Positions 16,333 to 25,839 are shown, counted from the first letter of the stretch. The stretch is 64,000 nt of DNA from Terrirubrum flagellatum (GCF_022059845.1 NZ_CP091851.1:620001-684000), one strand, 5' to 3'. The notes: a model not told the origin generated them from the letters alone. Made by a program: numbers and translations.

Positions 16333-17696
16333 CCTGCGCTGAGCGCGACGCCCGCGCTTCCCGAAATCGGGCGCCTGACGGCGAAAGCAGACGACAGGCG
16401 CTGTTCGGCGAAACGATTGCGGCTGCGCGCAGCGAGGCGCTCGCCTAGCAGCATGCGCGCTTCGTCGCGCCGGCCGCTCTTGATCAGCGCATCGATGGTG
16501 ATCTGCTCGAAGATGTCGCGCTGCGCATGGCTGCCGCCGATGCGCTGACGCTGCGAGCGGGTCGCGAGAAGCTCGGCCGCAGCGCGCGCATGTTCTCCTT
16601 GTCCCCAGGCGCGAATGGCGTCCGCCATGGTGGCGCCGATGGCGCGCGCCAGATGATCCTGCTCGCGCGAGCCTTCCGCCGCTTCGAGCGCGTCGGCGAG
16701 AGCCGCCGCCTTATCTGAGCGACCGGCGCCGGCAAGCGCCAGCGCATAATGGAGTTCAGCGAAGACAAGCGAATGATCGCTGATGCGCCGTTCGGCGATG
16801 TCGGCAAGTTCTTCCCAGCGATCGCCGACCACGACGCCTTCGATCGCAAGACGTCCGAGCAACGACGCTGCATTGGCGATGTCGCGGAAATCCTCTGTGC
16901 GTTCGGCGCGCACGCGAGAATCATAGAGCGCAAGCGCGCCGGCGGCGTCGCCAAGTTCAAGCCGAAACAATGCGAGATGCCAGAAGACATGACCGCCGAA
17001 ATTGTTGCAATGACCGATATTGCCCTCATGCGTTGTCAGCCATTCCACGCCGGCGCGCGCCTGTCCGGTCATTTCATGGACATGCGCGACGGCATGCACG
17101 CCCCAGGCGTCGCGCGGCGCGCGCAGCACGGCTTCGCGGCCGATGCGCTCGGCGTCGGCATAGCGGCCATTCTCTTCAAGCGCGAAGGCCTGGCAGCCCA
17201 TGAGATAGCCGAGATGCGGATGGGCGGGATCGATGCGCGCGACGGCGGCATGGATCGCTGCATGCATGCTGCGCGAATCGCCGAGCATGAATCGCAGCGC
17301 ATGCGACAGCTTGGGCGCAAAGCTGTCGTCGGGATCAGCTTCCTGAATGAGATCAAGCGCGACCGCCGCTTTGGCGAAATGGCCCGAGGCGGCTTCGCCG
17401 AGCGCCAGCACATAGTCGCGCTCGCGCCGCGTTCCGCCGCGAAGCATGAGCGCGCGCCGCGCCATGCGCAGCGCTTCGTCGGCTGGCGCCTGCATCTCGC
17501 GGCGCGCCAGAAGGATCGAGAAGAAGCCCTTGGCGCACCAGCCGAGCACATGATGCGGATCGGCGGTGAGCAGCTTCGCCAGCCGCTCGGGCGTCGTCCT
17601 GGCGTGGCCGAGGAAATCTTCCGTCAGCGACATCCACAGCGCGCCGATCATATCGCCGCCGCAAGCCGACTGGTTGGCGATCGCAGTTGCGCTCAT
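16326..17696 (-). CDS. TTC38-like tetratricopeptide repeat protein
   Basis: A 456-residue, alanine-rich, all-helical protein with no signal peptide. Its pattern matches the bacterial TTC38 family: HHVLGWCAKGF, DPAHPHLGYLMGCQAFALEENGRYADAERIGREAV, WGVHAVAHVHEMTGQARAGVEWL and the FGGHVFWHLALFRLELGD segment. Helical pairs suggest five or more TPR-like units. TTC38 proteins have no established biochemical role. It sits 90 bp downstream of opgC, but I see no functional tie. Confidence 0.82.
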   Translation of the reverse strand: MSATAIANQSACGGDMIGALWMSLTEDFLGHARTTPERLAKLLTADPHHVLGWCAKGFFSILLARREMQAPADEALRMARRALMLRGGTRRERDYVLALGEAASGHFAKAAVALDLIQEADPDDSFAPKLSHALRFMLGDSRSMHAAIHAAVARIDPAHPHLGYLMGCQAFALEENGRYADAERIGREAVLRAPRDAWGVHAVAHVHEMTGQARAGVEWLTTHEGNIGHCNNFGGHVFWHLALFRLELGDAAGALALYDSRVRAERTEDFRDIANAASLLGRLAIEGVVVGDRWEELADIAERRISDHSLVFAELHYALALAGAGRSDKAAALADALEAAEGSREQDHLARAIGATMADAIRAWGQGEHARAAAELLATRSQRQRIGGSHAQRDIFEQITIDALIKSGRRDEARMLLGERLAARSRNRFAEQRLSSAFAVRRPISGSAGVALSAGY

Positions 17697-17786
17697 GGCC
17701 CCTCCTCAATGCGGAAAGTGTGCCTTGCGCTTGAAACACATGCCTTACACGGAGCCGTGAAACGCGGCTCACGATCGCGTGAAATT

Positions 17787-18971
17787 TTATTCTGCGGGCT
17801 GCAGGCCGATGGGGACTGAAATTCTTTCGCGCGGCGTCGCCGGAGCGCGCTGTTTCCATGGCTGGCTCTTGAACCAGGCGACGACATAGGCGACGGCAAA
17901 GAGCAAAGCGAGGCCGACGAGGTTAGCAGCGGCCACCGTCAGCGTCGTGCGGCCATGCGCGTCGAGCAGAATGCCGAGCGTCCAGGCGATCACGATCGAG
18001 GAGAGAAACACAGCCAATGTCTGCTGGCCGATCCTGATGATCGGCTTTGCGAACGCTGCGTCCGCCAGCCGTCCGCGGATCGGCTCGATCAGCGACAGTG
18101 CGAGATAGGCGAGCGCGAAGAAGTGGAGATAGCGAACGATATGGAGATTGGTCGGCCTGAGATCGGCGATGAAAAAGGATCGGAGCTCATCGAAGATCGG
18201 GAACGATTCGACCACGCCCCAGAAGGTGAGGGGGATTGACAGGACGACGAGGAGCGCAGCGATGATCACCAGTCGGCGGTCGCGCAGCGGCGGCGGCGGA
18301 ATCCATCCCATTCCGAATCCGAAGCCGGTGAAGAACAGCATCTGCCAGGCGATCGGGTTGAAGTACCAGATGAGATCGGAGCCCGGCCGCGAGGAAAGAT
18401 TGAAGCCGGTCGCCTGCACATAGAGCCAGACTGCGACACTCGTCGCGAGAGTCAGCTTCGGCGAGATTCCCGCGAGCAGCATCGCGATCGGCACGCTGGC
18501 GAGGATCACGATATACATCGGCAGCATGTCGAAGAGATTGGGGATGTAGCGAAGCGTGAGAAGGCCGAGCAGACCCTCGCCGGGATTGGCGATGAACCAG
18601 TCGAGCGACAGGAATTCGAGATAGGCGCCATGCGGCACATATTTTACAGCCGTCAGCGTGACGCCTGTTATCACCATGAACAGCACGATCTGCGCCCAGT
18701 AGAGTTGCCAGATGCGATGGGCGATACGCGCTGTTCCCATGGCGAGGCCGCGCTTCACGAAGATCGAGCCGAACGCGAGCGAGCTTGCGAAGCCGGAGCA
18801 GAACACGAACATCTCCGCGCCCGACGAGAATCCGAAGCGCGCGGGAATCCAGGCGTTCCAGGAATTGTCGGGGATATGCGCGACGAGGATGATCAGCATC
18901 GCAAGGCCGCGGAAGAAGTCGAGCCTGACGTCGCGCTGCTTTTTCTCGGGATGAGCGGCTGGCGAAGTCAT
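17787..18971 (-). CDS. opgC: OpgC-family membrane acyltransferase
   Basis: A 394-residue polytopic protein whose N-terminus RDVRLDFFRGLAMLIILVAHIP and following GAEMFVFCSGFASSLAFG are the hallmark of the OpgC domain. OpgC adds succinyl groups to osmoregulated periplasmic glucans in several alphaproteobacteria. About ten hydrophobic segments are visible. The glucan synthase genes are not nearby, so the acceptor here is inferred from the family. The start lies only 3 bp after the stop of the TPP-enzyme gene, so they are probably co-transcribed. Confidence 0.88.
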   Translation of the reverse strand: MTSPAAHPEKKQRDVRLDFFRGLAMLIILVAHIPDNSWNAWIPARFGFSSGAEMFVFCSGFASSLAFGSIFVKRGLAMGTARIAHRIWQLYWAQIVLFMVITGVTLTAVKYVPHGAYLEFLSLDWFIANPGEGLLGLLTLRYIPNLFDMLPMYIVILASVPIAMLLAGISPKLTLATSVAVWLYVQATGFNLSSRPGSDLIWYFNPIAWQMLFFTGFGFGMGWIPPPPLRDRRLVIIAALLVVLSIPLTFWGVVESFPIFDELRSFFIADLRPTNLHIVRYLHFFALAYLALSLIEPIRGRLADAAFAKPIIRIGQQTLAVFLSSIVIAWTLGILLDAHGRTTLTVAAANLVGLALLFAVAYVVAWFKSQPWKQRAPATPRERISVPIGLQPAE

Positions 18972-18974
18972 GAT

Positions 18975-20606
18975 TCAGAACCGGCCGTCATAGGCGTTGC
19001 GCCCGATGCGCGCGGCGAGAAGCGTGAAGCGGTTGGAGCGATCAAGAGCGGCGGCGATCTCTTTCTCCAATGCCGGAACATCGTCGATCCAGACGCCTTC
19101 GCCGCCATAGGCGCGCGCCACAGCGGGAAAATCGGTGCCGCCGAAATGCACGCCGACCGGCGCGCGATTGCTGGCGCGCTGCTTCAACGCAATCAGTTCG
19201 AGGCTTTCATCGACAAGGACCACAAGAAGAAGAGGCAGCTTGAGATCGCGAATGGTTGCGAGCTCGCCGATGACCATTTCGAGTCCCGCATCGCCCATCA
19301 CCGCGACCGCCTTATCGCCTGACGCAATCGACAGCCCGGCGGCGAGCGGCAGCGCGCAGCCCATGGTGCAGAGACCGGTCGACTGGATCAGCGTGCGCGG
19401 CTGTTCGCAGCGCCACATCTGGCTCATCAGGATGCGATGAGCGCCGGAATCGATAGTGACGCGCATGTCCTGCGGCAATACGCGCCGCAACATTGCGAAG
19501 ACGTGATCGGGGCCGAAGCGCTCGCTGCGGATCGCGAATGCGTCTTCAAGCGCGCGCCGCGCCGAGGCGGGTTCATCCGCGGGCCATGTCGGGCGAGGCG
19601 GCAGGCCTCGGCTCAGCGCAGCAAGCGTCGCGCCGACATCGCCAGTGAAGGCGATGCGGTTGGCGTGCATGAAATGATGCTGCGACACCGCGGAAATCTC
19701 GATCACGGGGGCGTCCGCCGGCCAGGGATTGCGCCAGCCGATGCGCATCTCGATCGGATCATATCCCGCGAGGATGATGCAGTCGGATTGCGCGAGCAAT
19801 GGCAGCAGGATCTTGTCGGCCTTCGGCGACAATCCTGCGCCAAAGAGCGAGAGCGGATCGCTTTCCGGCAGAAGTCCCTTCGCCTTGTAGGTCGTGATAA
19901 GGGGCGTATTGAAGCGGCGGCAGAATTCGGAGATCGCCGCGCTCGCGTTCTGATTCACAGCATCGAGGCCGGCGATCATGATCGGGCGCTCGGCGCGGCG
20001 AAGCAGCTCACGCGCCTCGTTGAGCAGAAGTCCAGGCGCGGGCGCGGCCGGAGCCAGCGCAGCGCGGCGTTGGATTTCAGTTGCGCGCTCCTCGCTTTCG
20101 GCGACGCCGATGGGGACATCGACATGCACCGGCCCAGGTTGCCCATCGAGCGCGATCGCGAGCGCCTTTTCGATCACGGTTGCGACAGCGCCTGACGTCG
20201 CGGCGAGCGACGCCTTCACGATCGGCCGCAGCAGAGCCTGATGATCGAAGATTTGATGCGTGAAGCTTTCCGCTTCCGCGGGATCGGCGCGTCCTGTCAG
20301 AAAGATCAGCGGCACGCGATCCTGTTGCGCATTGGCGACGACATTCGCAGCGTTGGCGACGCCGGGGCCAAGCGTGGCGACAAGCACGGCGGGCGCGCCG
20401 GTCTCGTGCCATGTTCCCTCGGCCATGAAGCCGCCGGCGTTTTCGTGCTTCGTCAGGACGAAGCGCAGGCCCGCCTCGTCGAGCGCATCGACGAGCGCTG
20501 CGACCTCGCCGCCCGGCATGCCAAACGCGAATCTGCAGCCCGCCTCCGCCAGACGGCGAGCGATCACGGCGGCGCCTGTCAGGGCGCGGGGATGTGGCGC
20601 GTGCAT
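18975..20606 (-). CDS. thiamine pyrophosphate-dependent enzyme, acetolactate synthase-like
   Basis: A 543-residue protein with the three-domain TPP fold: Pyr domain with the conserved glutamate in LTKHENAGGFMAEG, central domain around 190-330, and PP domain with GCALPLAAGLSIASGDKAVAVMGDAG. The usual GDG-x(25-30)-NN cofactor motif is changed: GDAG is followed by VLVDES where Asn is expected. Metal/TPP binding may therefore be altered, or it belongs to a side branch. The reaction is not predictable; acetolactate synthase, benzoylformate decarboxylase and sulfopyruvate-type decarboxylases share this fold. No small regulatory subunit is adjacent. The start is uncertain; ATG 20606 is preferred to 20648. 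Confidence 0.82.
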   Translation of the reverse strand: MHAPHPRALTGAAVIARRLAEAGCRFAFGMPGGEVAALVDALDEAGLRFVLTKHENAGGFMAEGTWHETGAPAVLVATLGPGVANAANVVANAQQDRVPLIFLTGRADPAEAESFTHQIFDHQALLRPIVKASLAATSGAVATVIEKALAIALDGQPGPVHVDVPIGVAESEERATEIQRRAALAPAAPAPGLLLNEARELLRRAERPIMIAGLDAVNQNASAAISEFCRRFNTPLITTYKAKGLLPESDPLSLFGAGLSPKADKILLPLLAQSDCIILAGYDPIEMRIGWRNPWPADAPVIEISAVSQHHFMHANRIAFTGDVGATLAALSRGLPPRPTWPADEPASARRALEDAFAIRSERFGPDHVFAMLRRVLPQDMRVTIDSGAHRILMSQMWRCEQPRTLIQSTGLCTMGCALPLAAGLSIASGDKAVAVMGDAGLEMVIGELATIRDLKLPLLLVVLVDESLELIALKQRASNRAPVGVHFGGTDFPAVARAYGGEGVWIDDVPALEKEIAAALDRSNRFTLLAARIGRNAYDGRF

Positions 20607-20743
20607 GGCGATGGTGTCGCATCCGAATGCGTCACGCGCACTACGCATTCCCGTGAGGGCGGCCTGTTCCCGCCGTGAATGATCGGGCTTGCGCCGCCGC
20701 CAATTCGGCTGTTGTCATGCGGCCCGATCAAAACAGGTGTCGC

Positions 20744-21085
20744 ATGCAGGAAGTGAACGGGGTTCTCGAAGTCGATTTCGACGAGGTGAAGAAAGGCGTC
20801 GCCGATGGCTCGATGCTGCTCGTCGATGTGCGCGAGCCGCATGAATATGAAGCCGGCCATATTCCCGGCGCGGTGTTGTTTCCACTCTCGACGTTCGATC
20901 CTTCGGCCCTGCCACAACCCGCGCCGGGGCAGGAACTCGTCTTCGCCTGCCGGACCGGCGGACGCACGCTGAAAGCGATCGCTGCGGCGCAAATGGCCGG
21001 CCTCGATCTGCGCACCCATTATAAGGGCAGCTTCACCGACTGGATGGCGCGCGGCGGCGAAGTCGAGACCGGGTCGGGTGGCTGA
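20744..21085 (+). CDS. rhodanese-like domain protein
   Basis: A 113-residue single-domain rhodanese: LLVDVREPHEYEAGHIPGA and the active loop FACRTGGRTL with the catalytic cysteine. No signal peptide. Such proteins move sulfane sulfur or act in thiol metabolism in the cytoplasm. An AGG sequence 8 bp before the ATG supports this start. It converges with the HtrA-like gene, the stops being 11 bp apart. Confidence 0.88.
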   Translation: MQEVNGVLEVDFDEVKKGVADGSMLLVDVREPHEYEAGHIPGAVLFPLSTFDPSALPQPAPGQELVFACRTGGRTLKAIAAAQMAGLDLRTHYKGSFTDWMARGGEVETGSGG

Positions 21086-21096
21086 AGCGGCCCGTC

Positions 21097-22116
21097 TCAG
21101 GTCCGCTCGCGCGGCACAGCCCAGACGCGCCGTTTTTCGCCGCCGCGCACGATCTCGAAGACGACGCTGCGATTGACCCGTTCGCCATCGAGCAGGCGCA
21201 GGAGATCGTCGACGCCTGTGATCGGCGCGCCATCGAGCGACAGAAGCCAGTCGCCGGGCTTGAGGCCCGCCTCGTCGGCCGGGCCGCCGGCCTGGACGTC
21301 GACCGCCAGCGCGCCCGTCGTCTGGGTCAGGCCGAGCATTGAGGCCGCGCGGCGCGGCAGCGCAGTCGTCTGGGCGGACAGGCCGAGATAGGCGCGCCGC
21401 ACCCGGCCGTGGCGCATCAATTCGCCCATGACGTGGCGGGCCGTATTCGCGGCGACAGCGAAGCAAATGCCCTGCGCGCCCATGATCACGGCCGTGTTGA
21501 CGCCGATCACCTCGCCATTCGACGAGGCGAGAGGCCCACCGGAATTGCCGGGATTGAGCGCGGCGTCGGTCTGGATCACGTCCTCGATCAGCCGACCATT
21601 GCGGGACTGGAGCGAGCGCCCGAGCGCCGAGATCACGCCGGCTGTCACGGTGGTCTCGAAGCCTAGGGGATTGCCGATCGCGATAGCGAGCTGGCCCTGC
21701 CTCAGCGCCTTGGAGTCGCCCAGCCGCGCGAAGGGCAGGCTGGCGGGATCCTCGATCCTGACGAGGGCGAGGTCGGTGTCGGGGTCGTCGCCGACCAGCC
21801 GCGCATCGAATTTCCGGCCATCGGGAATGGTCACCCGCAGGCGATGGGCGCGGTCGACGACGTGGCTGTTGGTAAGGACAAAGCCGTCGGGCGTCAGCAC
21901 GATGCCCGAGCCCGAGCCGCCCCGACCGGGGCGGTCCGTGTGCGCCACATGGAGTCTGGCGACCGCGGGCCCGACCGTCTCGACGACGCCGGCGACCGCG
22001 GTCGAATAGGCGTCGAGGAGGCGATTGTCCGCTGGAAATGATGAGGGGGCGGCTCCGGCCGGAGCGCCATCGTCCGCGCGCTCGTCGAGCACCGGAGAAG
22101 CTGAGATGTCGAACAT
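21097..22116 (-). CDS. HtrA/DegP-like serine protease with one PDZ domain, no evident signal peptide
   Basis: A 339-residue trypsin-like S1C protease. The catalytic triad is complete: His in LTNSHVVDR, Asp in DTDLALVRI, Ser in NPGNSGGPL. A single PDZ domain follows (about 240-335; LGLTQTTGALAVDVQAGGPADEAGLKPGDWLL). Unlike DegP or DegS it has neither a recognisable signal peptide nor a membrane anchor, so it may act in the cytoplasm. ATG 22116 is chosen because an AGAGG ribosome site lies 8 bp upstream; an in-frame ATG at 22158 has none well placed. Confidence 0.87.
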   Translation of the reverse strand: MFDISASPVLDERADDGAPAGAAPSSFPADNRLLDAYSTAVAGVVETVGPAVARLHVAHTDRPGRGGSGSGIVLTPDGFVLTNSHVVDRAHRLRVTIPDGRKFDARLVGDDPDTDLALVRIEDPASLPFARLGDSKALRQGQLAIAIGNPLGFETTVTAGVISALGRSLQSRNGRLIEDVIQTDAALNPGNSGGPLASSNGEVIGVNTAVIMGAQGICFAVAANTARHVMGELMRHGRVRRAYLGLSAQTTALPRRAASMLGLTQTTGALAVDVQAGGPADEAGLKPGDWLLSLDGAPITGVDDLLRLLDGERVNRSVVFEIVRGGEKRRVWAVPRERT

Positions 22117-22263
22117 GGGGAATGCCTCTTGGGCTGTTGACGATGATGTGGGGATCATTCCCGGCGCGCAAAAGGGGCGGCGTCAGACGGGCTTCCAGCA
22201 GGGGAAGGGAGCCCCTAAGCTGCCGCGCGAGAGATTCACGATCGAACGACGAGCAATCCGCCC

Positions 22264-24642
22264 ATGAACGCTCTGCCTCCCATGAAATTCGGCGTCGGAC
22301 AGCCGGCGAAACGTGTCGAAGACCAGAGGCTGCTGACGGGCGGCGGGCGCTACACGTCCGACCTCACGCCCGAGGCCGCCCTGCATGCCATCACGCTGCG
22401 CAGTCCGCACGCCCATGCCGACTTCACGATCACCGACGTCGAGACGGCGCGCGGCGTGGAAGGCGTCAGGCTGATCCTGACCAGCGACGACATCGCTCAT
22501 TTCGCCGACGTGCCGTGCCTCGCGCCGGTCGATAATGGCGACGGCAGCAAGGCCGCGGAATCGCCGCGTCCGGTGCTTGCGAAGAAAACGGCGCGCTATG
22601 TCGGCGAGCCCGTGGCCTTCATCGTCGCCGATACGGTCGCGCAGGCGCGCGATGCGGCCGAAGCGATCGTGATCGACTGGTCGCCGAAGCCGGCGGCCTC
22701 GGACATCCGCGCTGCGATGAAGAAGGGCGCGCCGCTCGTCTGGCCGCATGCGCCCGGCAACATCGTTTTCGACACGGCGATCGGAAACAAGAGGAAGGTC
22801 GATGCGATCTTCCGCAAGGCGCCGCGCACGGTGAAGCTCGAGATCGAGAACAACCGCCTGATCACCAACTATATGGAGACCCGCGCCTGCATCGCCGAAT
22901 ATGACGCGGCTTCCGAAGGCTGGACGCTGACGGTTACAAGCCAGGGCGTGCATAACATGCAGGGCATGCTCGCGATGATCATGAAATCCGAGCCTGCGAA
23001 ATTGCGCATCCTCACGCCTGATGTCGGCGGCGGATTCGGCACCAAGGGATTCGTCTACAACGAATATGCGGTCGCCTGCGAAGCCGCGAAGCTGACGGGC
23101 AAGCCGGTGCAGTGGGTCGCTGATCGCTCGGATCATTTCGTGTCGGACGCGCATGGCCGCGACAGCATCGTCGTCGCCGAAGCCGCGACGACGAAGAAGG
23201 GCGAATTTCTCGCCATGCGCTTCGACTGGATGGGCGGGCTTGGCGCCTATCTCCACATCTATGGGCCCTACATCCATTATCTCGGCGCCACGATGCTGAC
23301 CGGCGTCTACAAGACGCCTGCGATCTATGCGCGCGTGCGCGGCGTCTTCTCGCATACGACGCCTGTTGACGCCTATCGTGGCGCGGGCCGTCCCGAGGCG
23401 GCCTATGTTCTCGAACGTCTCGTCGATCGCGTCGCGCGCGAACTGAAGCTGCCGCAGGAGGAAATCCGCAAGAAGAATTTCATCAGCGCAAAGCAGATGC
23501 CCTACAAGACGCCGATCGCCGATCGCACCTACGACACCGGCGATTTCGCGGCGCATATGGCGAAGGGCATGGCGTCTGCGAACTGGAAGAGCTTCGACAA
23601 GCGCGCCGCGCAGTCGCAGAAGAAAGGGAAGCTGCGCGGCATCGGGCTTGCGACCTATATCGAATGCACCGCGTGGGGCGAGGGCGAAGACGTCAACGCG
23701 ACGCTGGAGAAGGACGGCACCGTGACCGTTCTCTCCGGCACGCAGACGAACGGGCAAGGCCATGCGACGGCTTATGCGCAGTTCGTCTCGCAGCATCTCG
23801 ATCTGCCGCTCGATCGCATCAATGTCGTGCAGGGCGACACCGCGCGCATCAAGACGGGCCATGGCACCGGCGGCTCGCGCTCGATTCCAGTCGGCGGCAT
23901 CGCGAGCCATCTCGCCGGGCAGGCGCTGGCGAAAAATATCTCAACATTGGCGGCCGACGTGCTCGAAGCCTCGACCGGCGATATCGAGCTTGTCGATGGC
24001 GACGCGCGCATCAAGGGCACAGACCGAAGGGTGTCGCTCACTGATCTCGCCAACTCGCCGAAGGCGACGCCGGAGCTTTTGAGCGGCGACGGCTCATTCA
24101 CGCCGCCCGATGCGACCTATCCCAACGGCACCCATATCGCCGAGGTCGAGATCGATCCTGACACCGGAACTGTCACGCTCGCTTCATACAACATCTGCGA
24201 CGATTTCGGACGCACGGTGAATCCGTTGCTGCTTGCGGGCCAGGTGCATGGCGGCGTTGTGCAGGGAATCGGTCAGGCGTTGCTCGAACGCACGGTCTAT
24301 GACCGCGATGGCCAGCTTCTGAGCGCGAGCTTCATGGATTACTGCATGCCGCGCGCGGATGATTTGCCGCCGATCAATTTCCAGACGCTGAACGTGCCGT
24401 CGACGACCAATCCGCTTGGCATCAAGGGCGCGGGCGAGGCGGGCTCGATCGGCTCATGTCCGGCCGTCATGAACGCGGTCGTCGATGCGCTCGATCGCGG
24501 CTTCGGCGTGCGCCATATCGATATGCCGGCCACGCCGCATCGCGTGCGGGCGGCGATCGCGGCGGTCAAGAAGAAGGGCGCAGCAAAGAAAAAGCGCTCG
24601 GCCAAGAAGAAGGCTGCTGTCAAGAAAAAACGGAAGAAGTAA
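22264..24642 (+). CDS. form-II CoxL-like molybdenum hydroxylase large subunit with lysine-rich tail
   Basis: A 792-residue xanthine dehydrogenase/CO dehydrogenase-type large subunit. The active-site loop reads AYRGAGR, which defines form II CoxL-like proteins, rather than the Cys-containing AYxCSFR of true CO dehydrogenase. VGGGFGTKGF and the GAGEAGSIGS segment with the catalytic glutamate are present. It should carry a Mo-pterin and hydroxylate an aldehyde, purine or N-heterocycle. The FAD and 2Fe-2S subunits that normally pair with it are not adjacent, so it is an orphan here. The last 25 or so residues are almost all Lys/Ala, with repeated KKK runs, an unusual addition after the normal end of the family. 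Confidence 0.9.
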   Translation: MNALPPMKFGVGQPAKRVEDQRLLTGGGRYTSDLTPEAALHAITLRSPHAHADFTITDVETARGVEGVRLILTSDDIAHFADVPCLAPVDNGDGSKAAESPRPVLAKKTARYVGEPVAFIVADTVAQARDAAEAIVIDWSPKPAASDIRAAMKKGAPLVWPHAPGNIVFDTAIGNKRKVDAIFRKAPRTVKLEIENNRLITNYMETRACIAEYDAASEGWTLTVTSQGVHNMQGMLAMIMKSEPAKLRILTPDVGGGFGTKGFVYNEYAVACEAAKLTGKPVQWVADRSDHFVSDAHGRDSIVVAEAATTKKGEFLAMRFDWMGGLGAYLHIYGPYIHYLGATMLTGVYKTPAIYARVRGVFSHTTPVDAYRGAGRPEAAYVLERLVDRVARELKLPQEEIRKKNFISAKQMPYKTPIADRTYDTGDFAAHMAKGMASANWKSFDKRAAQSQKKGKLRGIGLATYIECTAWGEGEDVNATLEKDGTVTVLSGTQTNGQGHATAYAQFVSQHLDLPLDRINVVQGDTARIKTGHGTGGSRSIPVGGIASHLAGQALAKNISTLAADVLEASTGDIELVDGDARIKGTDRRVSLTDLANSPKATPELLSGDGSFTPPDATYPNGTHIAEVEIDPDTGTVTLASYNICDDFGRTVNPLLLAGQVHGGVVQGIGQALLERTVYDRDGQLLSASFMDYCMPRADDLPPINFQTLNVPSTTNPLGIKGAGEAGSIGSCPAVMNAVVDALDRGFGVRHIDMPATPHRVRAAIAAVKKKGAAKKKRSAKKKAAVKKKRKK

Positions 24643-24694
24643 GCGCGCGGCGACTGCCCCGATTCATCGATCACGAATTTTTGTGCGGCGCGTG

Positions 24695-24726
24695 AAGAAC
24701 AGGTCTGCTCTTGCGGACCTGTTCTT
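24695..24726 (+). terminator. hairpin after the CoxL-like gene
   Basis: AAGAACAGGTC (24695-24705) and GACCTGTTCTT (24716-24726) form a perfect 11-bp stem with a 10-nt loop. There is no T tract after it, so it may be a Rho-independent-like stop, a processing stem, or partial read-through into doxX 59 bp downstream. Confidence 0.5.
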
Positions 24727-24784
24727 GCGTTGGCAGACGAAGCGTCGCGCCTTCGCGGCGAGATAAACGGGGAAAGGACAAGAG

Positions 24785-25189
24785 ATGGAAGGTTTGAACA
24801 GCATGCTTTCGGCCTGGGCGCCGCGCGTGCTCAGTATCGTGCGGATCATGGCGGGACTGCTGTTCCTGCAGCATGGGTTGATGAAGCTGGTTGGCTTCCC
24901 CATCGCGCCGCAGAACTATCCGCAGATGTTCTCGCTGATCTGGTTCGCGGGCGCGATCGAAATCGTTGGCGGAATCCTGCTGGTAATCGGCCTTTTCTCG
25001 CGTTTCGCGGCCTTCATCATGTCGGGCGAGATGGCTTTCGCCTATTTCATGTCGCATGCGCCGCGGGCCTTCTTTCCGATCCAGAACAATGGCGAGGCGG
25101 CGATCCTCTTCTGCTTCGTGTTCCTCTACATCGTGTTCTCCGGCCCCGGCCCCTGGAGCATCGACGAGCAGCGCGCGGCGAAGGCCTGA
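24785..25189 (+). CDS. DoxX-family membrane protein
   Basis: A 134-residue protein with four hydrophobic helices: around VLSIVRIMAGLLFLQHGLMKL, SLIWFAGAIEIVGGILLVIGLFSRFAAF, and the C-terminal AILFCFVFLYIVFSGPGPWSID. This is the standard DoxX layout. DoxX proteins were first linked to quinol oxidation and thiosulfate metabolism; many are uncharacterised. An AAAGGAC ribosome site precedes the ATG. It follows the CoxL-like gene and precedes two cytochrome genes on the same strand. Confidence 0.88.
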   Translation: MEGLNSMLSAWAPRVLSIVRIMAGLLFLQHGLMKLVGFPIAPQNYPQMFSLIWFAGAIEIVGGILLVIGLFSRFAAFIMSGEMAFAYFMSHAPRAFFPIQNNGEAAILFCFVFLYIVFSGPGPWSIDEQRAAKA

Positions 25190-25407
25190 CCTCGCGATCG
25201 CTCGAATCATCGTCTTTGAAGCGCCCGCATCGAAAGATGCGGGCGCTTCCATTTTGCGGCGTCGGCGGAATCTTCCCGTATCTCGCGAATCTGTGACTGC
25301 GCCGGTGCAAGATTCCTCCGGCATTTCTGCATGGAATGCCAATGGCTTCCTTGACGTCATCCCGTAGATTGGAAATCCTCAAAACGAGGGAACGACTGGA
25401 GACCAGG

Positions 25408-25839
25408 ATGATCAGGAAGGCCGTTTTCATTCTTGCGCTTGCCGCGGTTGGCGCGACAGCAGCTTACGCCCAGGACGTGATCGCGCAGCGTAAGGACCTC
25501 ATGAAGGCCAACGGCGCGGCCGCGGGGACGCTTGGCCGTATGGCGAGCGGTGCGGCTCCCTTCGATCTCGCTGCGGCGCAAGCTGCGCTGAAAAAGCTGC
25601 AGGAGGACGCCAAGGCGCTCCCCGCTTTGTTCCCTGCTGGGTCGGACAAGGGCGAGACGCGCGCGCTTCCGGCGGTCTTCACCGAAAAGGACAAGTTCAA
25701 CGCCATCTTCGCCAAGATGGATACGGATGCGGGCGCCGCCCTGACCGCGGTGACAGATGCGGCGACCCTCAAGACCGAAGTTCCCAAGGTGCTGGCGAAT
25801 TGCGGCGCCTGTCACACGCCCTATCGCAAGTCTCAGTGA
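25408..25839 (+). CDS. cytochrome c' (c556 type)
   Basis: A 143-residue periplasmic cytochrome: signal peptide (about 1-21, ending AYA-Q), a four-helix-bundle pattern and a C-terminal heme site CGACH near residue 134, where class II cytochromes place it. Cytochrome c' binds NO or serves as an electron carrier. ATG 25408 gives a proper signal peptide; the longer frame to 25336 does not. It is 66 bp before the diheme cytochrome gene. Confidence 0.92.
   Translation: MIRKAVFILALAAVGATAAYAQDVIAQRKDLMKANGAAAGTLGRMASGAAPFDLAAAQAALKKLQEDAKALPALFPAGSDKGETRALPAVFTEKDKFNAIFAKMDTDAGAALTAVTDAATLKTEVPKVLANCGACHTPYRKSQ

Noticed and set aside
16749-17819. 356-residue plus-strand frame over the TPR gene
   Set aside because: Composition is that of an antisense shadow; the minus-strand protein has clear family motifs.
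22183-23910. 575-residue minus-strand frame over the CoxL-like gene
   Set aside because: Antisense shadow with high Arg content; the plus-strand protein is unambiguous.
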